NCBI GenBank assembly: GCA_031266635.1
Contig: JAISAN010000226.1
Span: forward strand, 1 to 5,389
Source: Treponema sp.
GTDB lineage: Bacteria; Spirochaetota; Spirochaetia; Treponematales; Breznakiellaceae
Reading direction: 5' to 3'
DNA: 5,389 bases
Part shown: in pieces, positions 4,492-5,389 of the stretch
How the letters are laid out: each line of letters begins with the position of its first letter
How positions within the stretch are numbered: position 1 is the stretch's first letter
Translations under genes and position numbers: made by a program
The notes under the pieces: model-generated
What the model saw: the letters and a program-made list of their open reading frames with translations, nothing else
What the model was told of the DNA's origin: nothing
Database searches by the model: none

Positions 4492-5389
4492 AGTTAAAAG
4501 GATTTACCGGGGCAAACAAAAGCCCCGAGAAACCGCTGGTTAAAAATATCCAACCCCGGCAAAAACTTCGGGATTTCTCCCTTAACGCCATAGGCCTGGG
4601 CCTTTTGGGAATCGGTATCGCCTTTATCCTGGGGGGCTTATGTATGACCGGTTCCCCGCCGTCCCTTATGGAATGGGGCGTACTCCTGGGCATCCCCGGG
4701 GCTACCCTGATTTTGCTTATCTTTTTTCCCCGGTGGAGCGCGGCCTTAAAAATATATATCCTTTTGATGTGTATTGCGGCTCTTGCGGGCTTTCCGCGGT
4801 TCGGCCTGTCCCTGATCTTTGCCGCCCTGGCGGTATTAATCACCCCGGCCATACAAAAACGGGATGAATGGGAGCGGGCCATCATCCTCCGCTTCGGGAA
4901 GTTTCACCGGGTCCGGGGGCCGGGGCTCTTTCTCCTTTTCCCCCTGGCGGACCGGGCCGTCCAGACCGTAGACATCCGTATCCGGGTGACGGATTTTTCC
5001 GCCCAGGAAACCCTGACCCGGGATTCGGTTACGGTAACCGTGGACGCCCTCTGTTTCTGGCTGGTCTGGGACCCGGAAAAGGCAATCCTGGAGGTGGAAA
5101 ACTACAAGGACGCAGTGATCCTCTCCTCCAAGACCGCCCTGCGGAACGCCATTTCCAGCCACGACCTTTCCACCTTTCTGGAACACGGCGAAGTTATCGC
5201 CCGGCAGATTCAGACCGACGTGGACGCCAAAACCACCGAGTGGGGAATCACCGTACAGCATATCGAAATCACCGACATCCAGATCCCCGAGGAACTCCAG
5301 AATTCCCTCTCCCGGATCGCCCAGGCGGAGCGGGAAAAGAAGGGCCGCGTCCTCCTGGCGGAAGCGGAAATCGAAATCGCCAAAAAGCT
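4488..5389 (+). CDS. SPFH/Band 7 (slipin/stomatin-like) membrane protein, 3' end outside the window
   Basis: The frame is open from ATG 4488 to the right edge (300 codons plus two bases), so the C-terminus is missing. Residues 1-30 are Lys/Arg-rich and polar. Four hydrophobic segments follow (about 31-53, 63-80, 85-102, 105-122). The Band 7 domain starts near 126: ERAIILRFGKFHRVRGPGLF (129-148), then a TRDSVTVTVDALCFW stretch, DPEKAILEVENYKDA, TALRNAISSHDL, WGITVQHIEITDIQIPEE, and the beginning of the Glu/Ala/Lys-rich coiled coil. This order is that of prokaryotic stomatins (slipins). These proteins oligomerise at the membrane and organise lipid domains or proteases; many pair with an NfeD-type protein, none of which is visible here. 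With Lys/Arg at the N-terminus and four helices, the Band 7 domain should face the cytoplasm. Co-translated with the GntR gene (ATGA overlap), so probably repressed by it. Confidence 0.9.
   Translation, partial: MKLKGFTGANKSPEKPLVKNIQPRQKLRDFSLNAIGLGLLGIGIAFILGGLCMTGSPPSLMEWGVLLGIPGATLILLIFFPRWSAALKIYILLMCIAALAGFPRFGLSLIFAALAVLITPAIQKRDEWERAIILRFGKFHRVRGPGLFLLFPLADRAVQTVDIRIRVTDFSAQETLTRDSVTVTVDALCFWLVWDPEKAILEVENYKDAVILSSKTALRNAISSHDLSTFLEHGEVIARQIQTDVDAKTTEWGITVQHIEITDIQIPEELQNSLSRIAQAEREKKGRVLLAEAEIEIAKK

Noticed and set aside
4460..5261. Two open frames on the - strand (4460-4885 and 4836-5261) opposite the SPFH gene
   Set aside because: Both are antisense to a clear Band 7 protein with a strong ribosome-binding site and show no domain of their own.

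Overview
The window looks like a piece of a GC-rich spirochaete chromosome, most likely from the Treponema/Breznakiella group. This is an inference from gene content and style: a single-lobe, eukaryote-like hexokinase (PF00349/PF03727 type), which is characteristic of treponemes, plus short AT-rich promoter islands between GC-rich genes. Nothing in the window fixes the species. It holds five protein genes; no tRNA, rRNA, CRISPR array or transposase was seen.

Left part (1-2541). A secreted M15-type peptidoglycan peptidase (3-968, +) runs head-on into a hexokinase (970-2328, -). The two stop codons are one base apart, so there is no room for an ordinary terminator between them. Upstream of the hexokinase is the only gene-free gap on this side (2329-2538). 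It carries a weak promoter and a Shine-Dalgarno site for the hexokinase, and two adjacent palindromes (2452-2513 and 2517-2537) that may be a dispersed repeat.

Middle part (2539-4086). A complete 12-helix MATE-family efflux protein (2539-3930, -) has a near-consensus sigma-70 promoter (TTGAAA-17-TATAAT) very close to its start. Its exact start codon is ambiguous. An 8-codon upstream reading frame occupies the position with the best ribosome-binding spacing.

Right part (4050-5389). Divergent from the MATE gene is a two-gene unit. The first gene is a short GntR repressor of the YtrA type (4087-4491), and its ATG overlaps the stop of the previous gene's successor as ATGA: the second gene, a membrane-anchored SPFH/Band 7 (slipin-like) protein (4488 onward), runs off the right edge. 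The regulator has a TTGACA-17-TATTAT promoter whose predicted start point falls within about two bases of the ATG. It has no Shine-Dalgarno and an in-frame stop directly before the ATG, so a leaderless transcript is likely. Three copies of the half-site ATTGTACTA lie between the -35 box and codon 5, and two of them form an inverted repeat centred on the start codon. The simplest reading is a tightly autoregulated membrane-stress operon in which the regulator represses itself and the co-translated slipin. This regulator-slipin unit is the most interesting part of the window.

No known complete defence or mobile system is visible. The hexokinase and peptidase look like ordinary metabolic and cell-wall housekeeping genes.
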